DNA of 64,000 nucleotides from Erpobdella octoculata (Eukaryota > Annelida > Clitellata > Hirudinida > Erpobdellidae): contig OZ022243.1 in assembly GCA_963978895.1 (NCBI GenBank), positions 16,140,289 through 16,204,288 of the forward strand, written 5' to 3'. The translations under genes were made by a program, and so were the position numbers. Every line of letters starts with the position of its first letter. Position 1 is the first letter of the stretch. Below are positions 51,901 to 63,350 of this stretch, piece after piece. The notes under the pieces were generated by a model, which did not search any database, was not told where the DNA came from, and worked only from the letters and a program-made list of their open reading frames with translations.

Positions 51901-53635
51901 AAAATAGTCAACTTTGGTCAATAGGGGGCCGAATTCGATTTAATGAAAAGATGAGCTCGTTGAAGAAAAGCTGGACAACTTAGGAGAATTGCGTCGGTGG
52001 ATCGTTCTTAATAGTGCTGTGTTAAATTCTTAATTGTGGATGTTGTAAAATGTGAAACTGTGGAAATGTGAAACTGTAGATTTTTGCAGAAAGGAAAGAT
52101 AAATTCGTGGCTTTATTTTGCAACCATGTTCAATTAGGCCTGAAAAGATACCAGGGGAGCAATAAAATTCCCGTCTAAAATTTAAAAAAAAAATTGTCTT
52201 TAGCATCTTTTTGTGCTCATCATCTTCTTTTTCTTTATTATCGCTTAAAATTTGTCAGCGATGCTAATTAGCAACCGAACGACAAAAAAGATTTAATTTT
52301 TAATTCGACCTTATTGATTTTACGGAATTTTTTAAAAAGCTTCAGCGTCACTCTTTATGACTAAAGTTAAGTGAAAAGGTTTTTGAAATAAATTGGAGCT
52401 TGTCCATAGCAGTAGAGAAGAAACGACAAAAGATTTTAATTGGTACGTCAGTCAGAAATCGTGCGAATAAGAATTTTCTTATTTCTCTGTGCGAATAAGA
52501 ACTTTCTTATTTCTTCGTGCAATTGAGTTTTTTTTATTTCTTCAATTGATTGAACAAAACCAGCCCAGATTCGTGTGCATAACAAAAAGAAACGCCACAA
52601 AGTCGCTTCAGATCAAATTACAATTAGCAATTTACGGCTCATAAAATGTAATCTGCAAACTCGCCACAAACTGAAAGAGCAGGCGCTTTTGGAGCTTAAA
52701 AGAGAAAAGGCGCTCTCGTTGACATAAATCTAATAAGTTAGCGCTACCCTGTGATTTTGCAAGTTGACAATAAAAAGCAGGGTAATAAATAACAGGAGCC
52801 TGCCTGGCTTTGTGTTGTAGGGAGGATGGAGTTACTCGGAGGTTGACGTTAAACAAAAACAAAAAACATTTTCTAGGCTTACTGCAAATCTCACTTCGTC
52901 CGAAAATAAGGATGGTGGTCATATTTAACATGATTGGTAGTTTTTTCAACTTTATACAAAACTCATGTTTATCTTTTTCTTTAAAATTTGCTTAAATTGT
53001 TTTTTTTAAATTCTTGTCACAGATATGAGTTTGTTTCTGGAATAAATGAATCATCTGCATAATACGATCAATGGAGTCCACGAGCGCATAAATGCAAACC
53101 AATGTTTATAAATGCATAAAAACAAGATAAAATTGTATGTACGGGGTATATACTGTGATTATGTGATTGTGAGAGTGGTTTATAGATTCGATCCTCCTCA
53201 CAAGATAATAGAACTTGAATCCTTTTTAAAATTTCAACAGTTGAAAACCTGAAAATCATGCAAAACATTTGAAATTCCAATTTACTTCAGCCCCAAGAAA
53301 CGTTTTTATTATTCTTTCTATTAAAACACTTTTTTCTAGTCTAATTATAATTTCGATACAGACCTGTTTTTAACGTTTTCTGTTTTTTATTTTAAACTAT
53401 TTAACTCTTATTCAACTAAATTTTCCTTACTTCTTGTTTTCTATTCTGCTCTACGGACACTCTAAAATAAAATTATTGTTTTTTTTTATTCTAAATTTTT
53501 TAGTCTTTTTTGTCTCGATTTCAATCCGCATTTGATACATTTGGTCACACATTGTTGTTAGATGGACTTGATAGATCTTCTAATGTACAAAAAACGATAG
53601 TTGGTCTCTATAAGTTATACCGGATACTTTTCCAT
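48989..53635. other. Unassigned DNA with an E-box/CRE cluster at 49735-49789
   Basis: TCACGTGA (49735-49742), CACGTG (49762-49767) and TGACGTCA (49782-49789) lie in 55 bp, preceded by a GATGAC tract (49560-49620). The minus-strand ORF 49735-50031 (98 codons) covers the cluster and contains a hydrophobic stretch, but I recognise no family. The rest, to 53635, holds only short chance ORFs. Confidence 0.4.
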
Positions 53636-53714
53636 ACATATATACATACATACATACATACATACATACATACATACATACATACATACATACATACATA
53701 CATACATACATACA

Positions 53715-53748
<34 letters not shown>

Positions 53749-54062
53749 CATACATACATACATACATACATACATACATACATACATACATACATCCATA
53801 CATACATACATACATACATACATACATACATACATACATACATACATACATACATACATACATAAATACATACATACATACATACATACATACATACATA
53901 CATACATACATACATACATACATACATACATACATACATAAATACATACATACATACATACATACATACATACATACATACATACATACATACATACATA
54001 CATACATACATACATACATACATACACACACACATACATACATACATACACACATACATACA
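53636..54062 (+). repeat. (CATA)n microsatellite, about 425 bp
   Basis: CATA units with a few substitutions and a CACACA patch near 54026. All long HTYI and CMYV ORFs here are repeat artefacts. Confidence 0.99.
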
Positions 54063-55170
54063 AAGTATACTAAAAAGAGTGTTGGCGTCACGCAGATGGG
54101 AATTCCAGACAAACACAAAAGTGTTCAAAACAAGAACCTCCTCAATTATGTAATTACCTTTTTTATCCAAACAAATTCATTCTATGGTTTTATAGAAATA
54201 AATGGATTCATTGAAGTAAAAATTACATTCTTTTCATTTTAAACAGCGTTTATTTTAGATTGTTGATGAGTGAAAAAATGTACATTAATCATTAAATCAG
54301 AAAAATATTAAATTCCATTAATCAATGTTCAAGTCAAATGGGAAGAGATAATATTTCGATATTCTCTTCTCACTAAGAAAATGCTTAAATATTCTGTATA
54401 CTATGATGCATCCAATGTTTTTATCTCTTTTTGATCATAAATCAATTTAAAACCTTTAAAATTAAATTAAATGTAATACCTGACAAATAAACAAGACAAA
54501 TGTTTCTTATTTACACACAACAAATTGGATACTGAAAAAAATCTTTATCTTTTTTTCAAGAGAAAATAAAACTAGTTCAACATATTTTATTATAAAAATA
54601 AATTTAATTACATACATTTAAATATTAATTTTTTTTGTTAGCTATTAAATAAATAATATTGTGCCATGCATTTTAGATTTAATCACCAAATCTCAACTCA
54701 TTCCGACCCATTTCATAGGCATAAAATCTGGCCCAGCTGACTTGGCCCGTTTTTACAGAAAGAAAAGTTTCGACGAAAGAGGAAAAACGGACAAATAGAA
54801 AAAAAACTTGAAAAACGGACAAGTATAAATAGACCTAGTTTAGTATAACTGAAAATTATCAGTTAAAATTTAGAAAGATTTAATTTCAAGTACCTTTATG
54901 GATTTCCTCCAAGATATTTTATTTGTTTCAAGACAAAGTACAAAATTAAGAAAATTTTTAGAAAGTTAGAAATACTATTAAAATAAAGTTAACTGAAAAT
55001 TGTACTCTATATACCCCATTTTAAACAAAAAATTTCAAATATTTTCTTGAGGCTCAATTGAGTCCCAAAAATCCACACAACTTTGGGGAAAAACAGGAGA
55101 GAGAAAAGGCAAAGAAAGAAAAAATAAAAAGCTTGCCCCCCTACTGGAAAAATATCTGCGGGCGCCCATG
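54063..55170. other. Unassigned AT-rich DNA
   Basis: No gene or element recognised. 54700-54760 has CCGACCC/GGCCC words faintly like the GGCCGGGC Helitron family. Confidence 0.45.
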
Positions 55171-55300
55171 ATGTGATTCAAACATTATGTGATTCAAACA
55201 TTATGATATTCACACATTATGACATTCAAACATTATGTCATTCATACATTATGTCATTCAAACATTATGACATTTAAGCATTATGTCACTTAAATTGCAA
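55171..55300 (+). repeat. 16- to 17-bp tandem repeat, about eight copies
   Basis: ATTCAAACATTATGTG-type units with variants TGACATTC and TGTCATTC. Confidence 0.85.
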
Positions 55301-55448
55301 TCCGAGTCAACAAGTACCTTGAAACAAATATTGGCTAAATATTTGACGTAGACCACAATAGATCAAGAATACATTACAATATTATTGCAAGAAAAAAATG
55401 ACAACGAAAAATACACGGGAAGTAGCCTTATTGAGTTTGCTTTATATT

Positions 55449-55516
55449 GATTGATATGTAATCTGGTCACGTGGCTGAGCAGAGGACGTCGTGGGTTCGA
55501 ATCCCAGTAGTCAATC
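55449..55516 (+). mobile_element. tRNA-like remnant with acceptor and T-arm
   Basis: GATTGA (55449-55454) pairs with TCAATC (55511-55516) as a 6-bp acceptor-like stem. GGGTTCGAATCCCAG (55493-55507) is a near-perfect T-arm and B box. TGGTCACGTGG is a weak A box. The central part is too short for an anticodon arm, so I call it a SINE or tRNA pseudogene. Confidence 0.5.
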
Positions 55517-57329
55517 TTCGAAACGAGCTAGAAAATCATAACTCAGTACCTTCAATTTAAATCATTCATGTCTAATAAGGCATCATGACTTAGTACATTC
55601 GTTCATATTTAATGAAGCATCAACGGTAAATAATAATTTCATTAGATTTAAAATATTTTCATGAATAACGTCTCCTCAATCTTAACTACAGCTTTTGTTC
55701 CCGAGCTGTCGCATTTTGATCAAAACTGAAAATTATTAGTTTAATGTTACAATGAAAGTCTGGTTTAATCTGATTTGTTTGCGTAAAGCCCAAAAAGCTA
55801 TTTCTTGTTGCAAATGGGATTTCCTCTAGGTGTTATTATAAAGGATGTCGGCCTGCTAAATATAGCAGATCATAAACCTGTAAACTTCTAATTTATTTAC
55901 ACCATCAATAAAGCCAATTCTAAAAAGTTTAACTCATTAACATTTACTTCATTATTGTTAAAATAGAGAATATTAACAAAATAACTTAAAAAAATACTAC
56001 ATAAAACAGAATTATTTCAATACAGATACAAATGGAAAAAATACTGTTTGTAATTCAGAAATTGAATAAATAAATGTCTACATTATCAACCATTTACACA
56101 CAAAATATAATTTTACTACCATCATCCGCGCAGAGCATCAGCGCTTCTAGAAGAAAATGCAACGGTGAAATTAAGTATTCAATTTTAATTTTAATGTAAA
56201 TTCTAATATACTGAAACAATAATGATGTTGTTCACAGTTAGATTGAACCAAATGTTGTACGCGAAACTGGTGTGGTTGGAATGAACAACAGCAACCGCTC
56301 TACTTTAACTGAAGGCACCGACGTGTATTAGCTTTAGTGAAACGTACGACGTACCTTAGTGCAGTACAATTCTCTCTCTCTCCCGCTCTCCCGCTCTCTC
56401 TCCCGCTCTCTCTCACACTCTTTCTCACTTCTTCTCTCTCTCTCTCTTTCTCTTTCTCTTTTTCACCAACATATAGATTCTGACTATTTACTATTTTGCA
56501 AGTTAATGTAGATGTAAATAAAGAATCAATTTAGCATGTCTATCGATGCGGTGATTGTAATAAACCAGGAATAGCGATAATATTTTAGTCCGACGACGAG
56601 GTCAGGTTAAGCCAAACGTTGCTTAAAAAACTGGTATGGGTGGTATGAATTCCGCGGCGTGTATGACGTATCTTAGTACAAATCTCTCTCTTTTTTTTCT
56701 TTCTTTATTGTGAATAAAAATAATTTAAAAACATTAAAAACTCGTTTTCAGAAAATCTTCTAAAAATATAAAATGAATTATAAACATTTTATGTTATGTT
56801 GCGTGGGGCGCAACGGTTACAATCCTAAAAGTGCAAAAATGCGCCCCATGCTTTTATATTTATAATTTATTTTTTACTTTTAAGAGCATTTTATAAAAGC
56901 GTGTTTTAAATTTTATTAAATATTTCACAACTAAACTTACAACTAAAACCTTAATAGCTTTTACAATACTTTTATTTTTAGTGATCACATTTAACTGCTT
57001 TTTGTTACGACTTCGTTTTTGTTCAAAACTTATTTTGCTTTAATTTTTGTATGTTGAAGATATAACATAAAAAAATAATTTTTTTCTTATTTAAAATTTT
57101 TAGTTTTTTTTTTAAATTAATGAATCTTCAATTTGTTACATTTCTTATATAAATTCTTTATTATTACAATTTGTATTGAATTGATAAATAATTTTAAAAA
57201 TTATTATTTTTGACTGGTTGTTAAGAATGTCGCCCCACCATCAATTGAAATAAAAACCTTTCTTAGCGACGTTTATTGCGTATACTAATTTAAAATGTAA
57301 TTATTAATTTTTTTAATTAACATTTTTAA
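55517..57329. other. Unassigned DNA with CT-rich tract and a diverged duplication
   Basis: A CT-rich tract occupies 56373-56463. The block before it (about 56235-56370: AACCAAATGTTGTACGCGAA, CTGGTGTGG, GTACGACGTACCTTAGT) recurs at about 56600-56690 in diverged form, again followed by CT repeats. At 56808-56860, TGGGGCGCA and TGCGCCCCA form a perfect 9-bp stem. Confidence 0.5.
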
Positions 57330-58711
57330 CCCTGATACGACCGAATCTTTTTTTATAGCGTTAACTACCAGTGGGGTGGAAAACGATCCCAAGCTTTTTA
57401 CATCCAATTCGTATACCGTCACAACTGCAATTGCTTGTAATTCATTTTCATAAGATCTGTAAAGATTTCCCGCATGAACAGGAAACATTTTTATATCGTA
57501 CCATTTTTTTTATTTAACCTATTTTTATATTTTTCATTATTCTGTTAACATCAGTCCAATAAACTGCAAAAGGGCGTAGGATATAGTTTTTGAAGCAGCT
57601 GCTTACTCGTGAACAAATTGTCACTCGTGATGTTTCTTCCACTGCTTTGAATCCTCCACAGAGATCAAGAACTACAAGTTCTCCTTGGTTTGATTTCTGA
57701 CCGACTTTTCTTCCGGCGTACACCTGGAGACGACATACTTATGAAGTCATGCCGGCACTGAGCATCCAAAATTTGATATCGTCATTTTCTGGCTAACTGG
57801 GTATGTTCTGTTTAAAAGGACATAATAAACCAAGAAAGTAACCAGTGGTTCATCGATTGTAACATTCTCGTATGAAACGAAGGCGTCTTCTAGCATCTTC
57901 TCCCACATGTCGAATCGGAGCCAGTTTGTCTGTCTATTTTCTTTGTCTGTTCAGGCTCCTTATTCTACAGTTGATCAATTGGCTCGTTGTTTGCATTGTA
58001 TACACCTGTCAGCAGCAAAACATAAATGTAACAGAGTAGCTTTTTTCTCTCGAGATCTTCCCAATCGTCGCCAAATACCAGTGCACCTTTTTTGCTGGTC
58101 CAGCACTGAATTTCATTCAATACAGTATCTCTCATGAACAGCTGGAAGGCAGACGACAGATAACGTTTACTGCTGAACGTCTACTCTCTGTGGCTCGGAC
58201 TGGTTCTGTATTCCAGACTGTTTTCTTATCCTTCGAGAGTAGCGGATGTACTACATACATAAGCGTCGTCAGCGTTAAGGCTGTAATCCTCTGTTTCATC
58301 ACCAGACTTCTCCCCGCCATCGCTAATGTTATCGTGATTGTTATTGAATATGATTTTACGGGTTTCGTCCAAAAGAAAATGTTTTCTGTTTGACGCCATT
58401 TTGAAACCTATATCCGCTAGAAGAATGTTCTTCAACTTTTACTGTGTTTCCAAAAGATTATACAACCGTTGACTTTAAGCCAAATAGCACATTTTTTACA
58501 TTGGGATCGTTTCTGACCCCGCTGGTAGTTAACGCTAGTTCCGTCCATGCTGCTACCTAGCAACCAAATTTAAAAAAAAATAAGGGTTTTGTAGAGGGAG
58601 TACATTTGTACAAGGTCACCAAATTTTACTAAATTCTGATCCTGGGTGTAGCAAAGGCAGCTCTTCCAAGAACCTCTGGGGCCATTTTCAACCCCGTCAG
58701 TAGTAGCAAGG
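57330..58711 (-). mobile_element. Broken piggyBac element, 1,382 bp
   Basis: TTAA lies at both edges (57326-57329 and 58712-58715). The ends are imperfect inverted repeats: CCCTGATACGACCGA at the left, and CCTTGCTACTACTGA read from the right. Stronger subterminal inverted repeats follow: GCGTTAACTACCAG with GGGGT and CGATCCC near 57358-57395, and their complement near 58503-58536. Minus-strand transposase remnants fill the centre. The core is shortened and frame-shifted. It is a different lineage from the piggyBac at 61043, since the terminal repeats differ. Confidence 0.75.
57514..58435 (-). pseudogene. piggyBac transposase pseudogene
   Basis: Read on the minus strand: an acidic N-terminal piece at 58435-58226 (NNNHDNISDGGEKSGDETED), then stops and shifts. 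ENVTIDEPLVTF follows, with the first catalytic Asp at 57854-57852, then CPFKQNIPSQPENDDIKFWM in a neighbouring frame. QVYAGRKVGQKSNQGELVVL comes next, and NITSDNLFTSKQLLQ has the second catalytic Asp at 57622-57620. These match, in order, the TIDE, CPFR-Y-P-KP-K-GIK, VY-GK and DNFFTS landmarks of piggyBac DDD transposases. The third catalytic region and the Cys-rich C-terminus are not seen. Several frameshifts and stops make it non-functional. Confidence 0.8.
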
Positions 58712-58715
58712 TTAA

Positions 58716-58969
58716 GGTATCCAGAATACGACCACATTCAAAATTTCAGATTTATATCATCATGGGAAATGGGTCAAAATGTTAGTACAAGCTTTGTCGC
58801 GGAAATCAACAAACATGTAAATCTAAAACATGTAAAACAACAAAGATTTATGTCATTATTTTTTGTTTTTCTGACTAAGAAACGTAAAAAATAAAAACAT
58901 TAATGACTTATTGAAAAAAATATTTATTCAATCATCCATAATGCAAAAGAAATGTCGTTTTTTAAATGT
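58716..58969. other. Unassigned DNA
   Basis: Nothing recognised. Confidence 0.5.
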
Positions 58970-59175
58970 CTTTATTAACTTTCGCCTGTCCGGATGTCCA
59001 TAGGAAGTTCATGAGATATCCAAGTGGTGTCTATGAGATGTACATGGGAAATATATGCGATGTTCATAGGATGTCCAAAGAAAGTCCGCCGGCGTTTTGA
59101 ACTTTGGAAGATCATTATAGATGTCACCGACTTCAAAAAATGTACAGCTTAATTAAACAGAGATAAATTTTTAAA
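58970..59175 (+). repeat. Dispersed repeat (copy 2)
   Basis: Relative of 46689-46830. This copy is longer because GATGTYCATAGGA-type words are internally repeated (58994-59085). Both copies end in GATCATTATA followed by AT-rich DNA. Confidence 0.6.
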
Positions 59176-59471
59176 AAATCAAGAAGCAAAAATTATTAGA
59201 AAATAGAAAATTTTTTTGATTTTGTTAATTAACTTTTATCCGTTTATACTGGTTTTTGAAAAGTCTAGAAGGCTGGCCTCCAGCAATTGTTATTTATGAA
59301 ACGCACGTACCTCAGCGTTTTATAAATATGGATAATAAATAATTTTTAACGTGAAACAATATCTATTGATTTATTTGAATTGAAAACATCAAAGAAACCG
59401 TTTAGTTTTATAGAGCCACGAAATATATGTTTAGTTTTATAGAGCGTGTCATTCTAATGCTTTATTATTTA

Positions 59472-59745
59472 CTAGCTGGATAACCAGCGTTGTTCGGGGT
59501 TTTTATTTTTAGAGATTTTTCTAATGCTCGCTCCCGTTTCCTTCCCCACTTGTTTTCCCGCTCCTGCTTGCACTCTCGTTCCCGGTCGCTTTTCCGTTCC
59601 TGGTCACTTTCTTTTTCCCGCTAGCTCTTTCGATCTTGGTCGCTTGGTTGCCCAGGATTTTTTGAGGTTTTTTAAAAACAATTGTCTCTCGTTTCCGTTT
59701 TCTTCCCCGCTCCCGGTCGCTTTCCCGTTCCCGGTCGCTTCAATT
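59472..59745 (-). mobile_element. Helitron 3' fragment (18-bp-repeat family)
   Basis: CTAG at 59472-59475, a degraded terminal hairpin (ACCAGCGTTGTTCGGGGT), then the AGAGATTTTTCTAATG block and diverged CCCGGTCGCTTTCCCGTTCC units. No 5' end was found, so it is truncated at about 59745. Confidence 0.65.
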
Positions 59746-60199
59746 AACACAATTAACAACTTAACGTTGGCCATCTTTCTTAACAAGTTTTTAAAGCCCT
59801 TTTCATCCATTTGAAATGATGAGACATATAATTAAAGAATTTATTGGCTAAAAATAGATGAACAATAAAATGATCAGGGTTAACTGGCCAATTTCAGCTA
59901 TATAAAGCCATCTTCAGAACCCTATTTGAAACCATAAATTAATTATTTTAAAGTTGAAAGATAAGAGTTAAAAATCAGAATTACTTAGGTTTAAACGCAG
60001 ACATTGAATAAGAGCTAGGCTGAATCAATGTTCACTTAATAAATTATTACGGCTATTGATGGATGAAACACATCGAAATTTATGTTGAAACAACCGAAGA
60101 AAAAAGAGACCATATTAAATGAGCTACAAAGAGCGAAACTCACTTTGAAATTAAATAAAGTCCGACAAAAAGTGACCCAACAAAATCGATGATATGTAT
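59746..60199. other. Unassigned DNA
   Basis: Nothing recognised. Confidence 0.5.
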
Positions 60200-60426
<227 letters not shown>

Positions 60427-61042
60427 CACACTCATAACTGCTCAATACTTATTACATTAGCATACCAATTTCAGTCTCTTCCTTGATAAATTTATTGAAC
60501 TACTATTTGAAATGTCTTAACTCAACCCACTAATTTTGGTTCTTTTTGTAAATGTTGTCCATTAAGCGGGAAGGAATTCCCTTTGGAAGAACCTTTTGGG
60601 CACCTTATTCCTTCCTCAACTGATCGATTTTTTCTTTTTTTGAAATTTTGGTACTATATTTTTCTTGTCGGTTTAGTTATTTTTTTTGTTTAAGTTTAAT
60701 TCTTATGTTGGTGCTCAATAAATGAATAAAAAAAATAAGTTACTAGCAGTGCTCGTCGCGGATTCCCTCGCTTTAGACTAGAGAATTTGAACTGTGAATA
60801 CTATACGATTCTTCATATCTGGTCAGGCTTATTTAGTAGGCCTGGCCTGTTATCTAGACACAAAATTTCAGACCCAAACCTTTTCATAAGCACAAAAGTC
60901 GAGGCCTGGCTCGGTCCGTTGCGGACATAAAACTTCAAAGCCCGGAAATTAATTTCTTGAAACATAATGAAAAACATATCTTATTATTTTTTAAGAAAAA
61001 CCTAAATACTGAATTTTATTGTTTTTACATATCCAGTTTTAA

Positions 61043-62777
61043 CCCTCGGAGGCTCTTGGGGTCCATATAGACCCCAAGGCTCTTTTCAATCCGTATTATC
61101 AAAATGAAAATGCAACGATAGACCCATGAAATTTTATGACTTTATCCACGTCTATAAGAAGTATTCATCCTACACAAATTTTAAATTTATCTTTACCCAA
61201 CATCGATATATTCGTTAATTATACATTGAGGATCTTGGGGTCTATTTGGACCCCAATGTTAATATAATGGTTGTATAGTGATTTGCGGCGATATGTATGT
61301 CAAATTGATGCCTATGGTTATTTGAATAATAGAACTTACAATGTAATGGACTGTTGAAAAAGTGCTTTGATTGACCCTTGATCAGTCTCTTCAAAGAAAA
61401 TCGTGTCTTTTAGACATAATAAAAAGTTCACTATATCATAATTGGGTAAAAAAGCGGATTTCACAAAGCCTCGGAAGCACAGTTAGTTGTCTAGAAAGTA
61501 CTTTATGCTAAATATAAATGGTAATTTAGATTCTATACTTGCCGCTGTTTTAACATTATAATACGTTTGAAATTTTATTAGAGTTTTCGTTTACGAAACT
61601 CAGTTGCTGAATGAAAAAACCGGCAAAGTGTGTCATGGGCCACTCATGGGCATGAAGTTTTTTCATTTCATTTTGAAAGTGTGTAAAATTGCCGAACTTA
61701 AACAGAAACGATACTACAGAAGAAATTATAAAACTAATATTTGAAAACGATGAAGATGATGCCAGTGCTGACGATCTTTCATCAACTGACGATAGCTACA
61801 CAGTGAGTATGCTCAAAGGTGTTACCAATTCGGAAAGTGACGATGACGGAGAAAGTTTTTGTAATGTAAGTGACACATTATTGAGTGATAGTGATTCTGA
61901 TGCTCTCTATATGTTGAATGATGACGTACTCGAAGACGATAAACCTTTCCGCGTTGAAGATAAAGACGAGCAGTGTGTTGCCAATGAGGAAAATATCTTG
62001 ACGTCATTGGTTTCCACAGAAGCTTCTCGGGAGTCAGACGATGAAGATTTGAATGCTTTTTTATCAGGCTAGAAAAGGATCCGTTGTTTGGCTGAAAGCA
62101 CCAGATAGTCAAGGACGTTGATTTGCAAGTCAAAACGTTATGAAGCATGCTCCAGGACCCACGGCATATGCGATTCGCAGAACAAATAGTACACATGAAT
62201 TATTGAAAACATTTTCAACCAAGCCTATTCTTGAAGTGATACTCAAAATGTAAAACATGGAAGGCATGAAGAATTTTGAAAGATCATGGGAACAAATAAC
62301 AATAATTGAACTCAAAGTTTTCTTTGGTCTCCTGTACCTGTACTTAGATCGTCGGGTGAAGCCATAGAAAAACTATGGCACAAAGAAGATGGTAGTAAGA
62401 TACTTACAAACAATTACTGTAGCTTTATGGTGATAAGTTATGTGTTATATTTCTTGTCATTGTTATTTTTTTGTATGTGTTATTTTACTTGTCATTGTGA
62501 GTTGCTTACATACATTTAAATTTAACATACTACCGATTATAGGTCAATAAAACAAACAAAAAACTAAAGGTGGTTGTGGGGTGGGAAATCCCCCATCCCC
62601 AGTGAAAAATAGAGAAACAATTGGCCCCCCCTTTTAACGCTTTGCTTAAAAGTATAACTATAATACTTTATACACCTAAAACACATGTCTTAATGTAAAA
62701 ATATCAACAAAAATGCTGGGGTCCATATGAACCCCAAAAATCCCAAGTGTGATCACATTAGCGAGAGCCTCCGAGGG
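61043..62777 (+). mobile_element. Internally deleted piggyBac, 1,735 bp, inserted in a Helitron
   Basis: Perfect 13-bp inverted ends, CCCTCGGAGGCTC at 61043-61055 and GAGCCTCCGAGGG at 62765-62777, are flanked by TTAA at 61039-61042 and 62778-62781. Near-palindromic 18-bp words GGGGTCCATATAGACCCC (61058), GGGGTCTATTTGGACCCC (61237) and GGGGTCCATATGAACCCC (62718) sit near the ends and probably bind transposase. Only the N-terminal part of a transposase remains, so the element is non-autonomous. Confidence 0.92.
61689..62420 (+). pseudogene. N-terminal piggyBac transposase remnant
   Basis: The open frame to 62072 has no ATG at its 61689 edge (TTG). It encodes an acidic, Ser/Asp-rich segment (NDEDDASADDLSSTDDS, SESDDDGESF), typical of the disordered start of these transposases. 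After a stop and frameshift come NVMKHAPGPTAYAIRRTNST (about 62135), FERSWEQITIIELKVFFGLL (about 62276) and, after another shift, SSGEAIEKLWHKEDGSKI (about 62352). These match the PPGPT, IT--EL--FFGLL and E--W--E-GR regions that precede the catalytic core. The DDD core and C-terminus are deleted. Short AT-rich DNA then leads to the right terminal repeat. Confidence 0.8.
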
Positions 62778-63350
62778 TTAAGCATATTGTAATTGTTTTT
62801 CCACTCTACATTTGTGGTCCCGGAAGCCAAGTAATAAAAAATTGGTAAAATACGAGTAATTTAATTTTCTAAGCAGTATCTTAATGCCTATTTTCATTAT
62901 TTCTGCATTTTAAGTTTCGGAGTGGCAGTTTTTCTAGTTACTAAATTTCAACACTTTGACATATTTAGTTTTTAAGCAAATATTTATTTTTTCTACCCCA
63001 CATTTGAGGTCCCGGAATCAAAATTATCAAAATATAGTGAAGCATGTGTATTTTCATTTCGTTAGTAGACTCTAAATATTAAGTTTCAAATTTTTAGTAT
63101 ATTTAGTTTTTGAGTGGCAATTATTCAAAAATAATCCCATATTTAAAGTCCTGGAAACCAAATTTTCAAAAACCGGTAAAACAGGTATTTTTTTGTTTTT
63201 TTTAAACAGAATCTTGATTTCCAATTTTAAAACTTCCTCATTCTGGTTTTTGAGATATTCGTTTTTTTTCTTCTTTATTCATTTCTTCAGGAGCGAAATT
63301 AAAAAAAAACCTTTTTTAGTAGATGTTAACGCTATTTACGCTGTTTACTA

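Larger units (their letters stand above)
60743..63350 (-). mobile_element. Helitron (GGCCGGGC family), interrupted by piggyBac
   Basis: The minus-strand 3' end is CTAG at 60743-60746, next to GCACTG and followed by T. Inward lie blocks matching the fragment at 9600-10135. Beyond the piggyBac, the family modules continue (CCCCACATTTGAGGTCCCGG at about 62997; TTTCTTCAGGAGCGAAATT near 63290). Similarity to the complete copies fades near 63350, before any TC end, so the 5' terminus is lost. Confidence 0.72.

Noticed and set aside
53510..54242. Several 140-210-codon ORFs (IHTY, CMYV)
   Set aside because: CATA microsatellite in different frames and strands.
61689..62072. Acidic 127-codon ORF as an independent host gene
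   Set aside because: It lies between piggyBac terminal repeats and is followed by recognisable transposase motifs, so it is the transposase N-terminus.
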